Source: a virus. From it: a stretch of 27,682 nt of DNA. The notes under the pieces are model-generated. The model saw only the letters and a list, made by a program, of their open reading frames with translations. It had not been told where the DNA came from and did no database searches. Both the position numbers and the translations under genes were made by a program. Of this stretch, positions 25,982 to 27,682 are shown one piece after another; the first letter of the stretch is position 1; each line of letters begins with the position of its first letter. Location: positions 1 to 27,682 of the IMG/VR virus record IMGVR_UViG_3300003650_000032. One strand, 5' to 3'.

Positions 25982-26628
25982 TTTCAACAAACAATATGAT
26001 AGAAAATACTGGACTCGCAGTAAAGGGTTTTGGTAAAATAACCGATGTCACAGATAGAAATAACCCATTCTTGATACAAGAGTTTACTAATGCAATTCAT
26101 TACGAAAATATTAGCATCGCAATGGCGCAAACCTTAAGCAATCAACTTGATCCAAACGGTGCTAGATTTGGTATTGTGTATGAAATGGCGTTTGGCAACG
26201 GTGGATCTAGTGTAGACCCAACTGGAGTTATTACATATTTGCCCCCAAATACCACCGGGCAAAACGCCGACTTATACAATGTAACCTACGCTAAAGTTGT
26301 GGACACTAACTCTGCTACAAATACAGACCCTATAAATAATAAAATGACAGTACTACATACAAGTGGCACAGTCTACACAGATATATTAGTAACGTGTTTA
26401 CTAGACTATGGTGAACCCCCACAACAGCAAGTTTTTGACAACTCAACTAATTTTAACGGTGAATTTGTATTTGATGAATTGGGGTTAAAATCCTGGAACG
26501 GGGCAGTAGATAATTTGCGCCTTATTACACATGTGATTTTTCACCCGGTACAAAAAAGTTTAAATCGTCAAATTCAAATTGACTACACTTTAAGAATACA
26601 GACGTTGAGCAATATTAATGCTGTATAA
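25978..26628 (+). CDS. Structural protein of unknown function, probably baseplate or fibre-associated
   Basis: 216 aa, coupled to the 53-aa gene by an ATGA overlap. It has an N-terminal part 'GLAVKGFGKITDVTDRNNPF', a central 'FGIVYEMAFGNGGSSVDPTG' and 'TYLPPNTTGQNADLYNVTYA', and a C-terminal 'ELGLKSWNGAVDNLRLITHV' then 'FHPVQKSLNRQIQIDYTLRI'. These look like a beta-rich virion protein. There is no signal peptide or membrane segment. I compared it by memory with T4 gp8, gp9, gp10 and gp11 and saw no convincing match. Its place between the giant baseplate protein and the fibre makes a connector between them a reasonable but unproven guess. Confidence 0.6.
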   Translation: MISTNNMIENTGLAVKGFGKITDVTDRNNPFLIQEFTNAIHYENISIAMAQTLSNQLDPNGARFGIVYEMAFGNGGSSVDPTGVITYLPPNTTGQNADLYNVTYAKVVDTNSATNTDPINNKMTVLHTSGTVYTDILVTCLLDYGEPPQQQVFDNSTNFNGEFVFDELGLKSWNGAVDNLRLITHVIFHPVQKSLNRQIQIDYTLRIQTLSNINAV

Positions 26629-26631
26629 ATA
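26624..26631 (+). promoter_or_regulatory. Late promoter TATAAATA before the tail fibre gene
   Basis: An exact TATAAATA, the T4 late promoter element, overlaps the end of the 216-aa gene (stop 26626-26628) and lies 37 bases before the fibre ATG at 26661. This gives a sensible short leader. An exact match is expected about once or twice by chance per strand in a window of this size and AT content, so position is the real support. Confidence 0.6.
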
Positions 26632-26660
26632 AATGAAATATAGGAACAAGGCTTAACAAT

Positions 26661-27682
26661 ATGGCATACTTAATTAATCTAACAAACGGTACGAATTATA
26701 CTACCATCAATGACGGCACCGTTAACACCACTAGTAGCATGGTACTAGTCGGCAAGAACTATGCTGGCTATGGCCAATTTTTAGATGACAACTTTATGCA
26801 TCTATTAGAAAATAGTGCTAGTCCAAGTAGTGCTGGCAATCCAACGGTAGCTGCACTTGCTGCACCGCTAACCGGACAAATGTGGTGGGATGCTACTAAC
26901 GGTGTAATGAAAGTCTATAACGGTGCAATTTGGAAAATAATGACCGGTAGTACTTCGTCAATAACTATCCCTTCTGCTAGCGTAGTAGGCGATATTTGGT
27001 TTGATGTCACAAACCAACAGCTAAAAGTTTGTACAGTATCGGGCGCACCGGGCACATTTATTGTGGTTGGTCCTGCATATTCGAGTTCGCAAGGAACCTC
27101 GGGCGCAATACCACTGACTATCACAGATACTAGTTCTATTGAACATATTGTTACAGGTTTATATGCCAACGGCACATTGGTTGCAGTAGTAAACAAAGAT
27201 ACAGCATTCCTTCCTGATGTAACTTACTCAACCGCTTTCCCAACTGTATACAAAGGCGTAACAGTTTTAAATGCCGGCGTGCAGTCCGGCAATATTCAAA
27301 ATCCAGGAAATACAACAATTACTAGTGGTGGAAATACCACTGTTACAGTAACAAGTACCGGGGCAAACATTACAGGATATACTACATCTTCGGGCAATAT
27401 TACTGCCGCAAATTTCTTAACTGGTGGCTTAATTAGTGCAACTGGCAACATCACCGGTGGTAACGCCAGCATTATCGGCAACATTACTGTGGCCAACCTT
27501 ATAGTTACTAACAGTCTAACAAACGAAGCAAGTGGTCCCACAATATTCAGCGGTAACGTTAACCCATCAGCTAATGCCACTTATTTTATTGGTAATGCTA
27601 GCAATCAATGGAATGGTATAAATTCAGTAGCTGCTACTCTTGGTACAGCTAGTATCACGGGAAATGTTAACGGTGGCAATTT
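26661..27682 (+). CDS. Tail fibre/adhesin, N-terminal part (runs off the window end)
   Basis: ATG at 26661; 340 codons are open to the end of the window. Residues ~1-100 hold an anchor I recall from T4-like cyanophage fibres: 'MVLVGKNYAGYGQFLDDNFM', 'HLLEN', 'PLTGQMWWDATNGVMKVYNG', 'AIWK', with a second GD-x-WFD-x-x-x-x-x-LKV unit ('VVGDIWFDVTNQQLKVC', ~112-128). From residue ~210 the chain becomes Gly/Asn/Thr repeats (SGNITAAN, TGNITGGN, IGNITVAN, TGNVNGGN) that form the beta-structured shaft. The first part probably attaches to the baseplate and the missing C-terminus would carry receptor binding, perhaps with a self-cleaving S74 chaperone, as often in such fibres. The late promoter at 26624 suggests its own transcript. 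Confidence 0.8.
   Translation, partial: MAYLINLTNGTNYTTINDGTVNTTSSMVLVGKNYAGYGQFLDDNFMHLLENSASPSSAGNPTVAALAAPLTGQMWWDATNGVMKVYNGAIWKIMTGSTSSITIPSASVVGDIWFDVTNQQLKVCTVSGAPGTFIVVGPAYSSSQGTSGAIPLTITDTSSIEHIVTGLYANGTLVAVVNKDTAFLPDVTYSTAFPTVYKGVTVLNAGVQSGNIQNPGNTTITSGGNTTVTVTSTGANITGYTTSSGNITAANFLTGGLISATGNITGGNASIIGNITVANLIVTNSLTNEASGPTIFSGNVNPSANATYFIGNASNQWNGINSVAATLGTASITGNVNGGN
27366..27682 (+). repeat. GN-I/V-T/N-xxN shaft repeats of the tail fibre
   Basis: At least six degenerate units of the form [SAIT]GN[IV][TN]xx[NY] lie in ~105 residues. They are separated by hydrophobic strands such as 'FLTGGLISA' and 'LIVTNSL', and by a 'TYFIGNASNQWNGI' unit. The array continues past the window end. 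Confidence 0.65.

Noticed and set aside
25978-26628. T4 gp8 identity for the 216-aa protein
   Set aside because: Length and sequence landmarks do not match the T4 gp8 sequence as I recall it; position alone is not enough.
26661-27682. Diversity-generating retroelement target in the fibre or giant protein
   Set aside because: No reverse transcriptase, template repeat or near-duplicate variable repeat was seen in the window; the fibre C-terminus is outside it.

Overview
The window is a late structural module of a T4-like contractile-tailed bacteriophage (myovirus). All genes lie on the + strand, packed with short gaps or 1-4 base overlaps, in standard bacterial code (both TAA and TGA are used as stops), in AT-rich DNA. 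Protein style (gp6-type wedge, hub needle, very long modular structural protein, tail-fibre anchor followed by GNITGGN-type repeats) resembles the tail modules of T4-like cyanophages and related aquatic myoviruses. That comparison is from memory of the families, not from a search; the host cannot be named from this sequence.

Layout: (1) 1-3716, tube-baseplate junction and hub: the C-terminal part of a gp48/gp54-like tube protein, a gp53-like wedge protein, and a 909-aa hub candidate. (2) 3726-7069, the central spike: a gp5-like protein with OB-fold and beta-helical needle but no lysozyme, then a translationally coupled 614-aa Gly/Ala-rich protein of unknown role. (3) 7078-11012, wedge core: gp25-like and gp6-like proteins. 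(4) 11012-25807, one uninterrupted 4931-codon gene in the position that gene 7 occupies after gene 6 in T4. It is a mosaic of small beta-rich modules threaded into a conserved structural scaffold. (5) 25820-27682, periphery: a 53-aa peptide, a 216-aa unknown structural protein, and the N-terminal 340 residues of a tail fibre/adhesin that runs off the end.

Together these would build the baseplate: the tube cap and hub hold the spike, gp25/gp6/gp53-like proteins form the wedges, and the giant protein plus fibre form the outer, host-contacting part. NATAAATA-type late promoter candidates stand before the gp25-like gene, the gp6-like gene and the fibre gene. No RNA genes, CRISPR arrays, insertion sequences or credible minus-strand genes were seen, and there is no gene-free stretch above 60 bases.

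The most interesting content is inside the giant gene. I see seven FG-GAP/integrin-alpha-type blade motifs (the number needed for a closed propeller), with extra domains spliced between blades. I also see a cupredoxin-like fold inserted into a loop of a related copy of itself, a reusable module inserted at two distant sites, a YTI-IGTTNW cassette splitting a C-terminal domain, and three carbohydrate-binding-like modules. This suggests growth by repeated domain-into-loop insertion.
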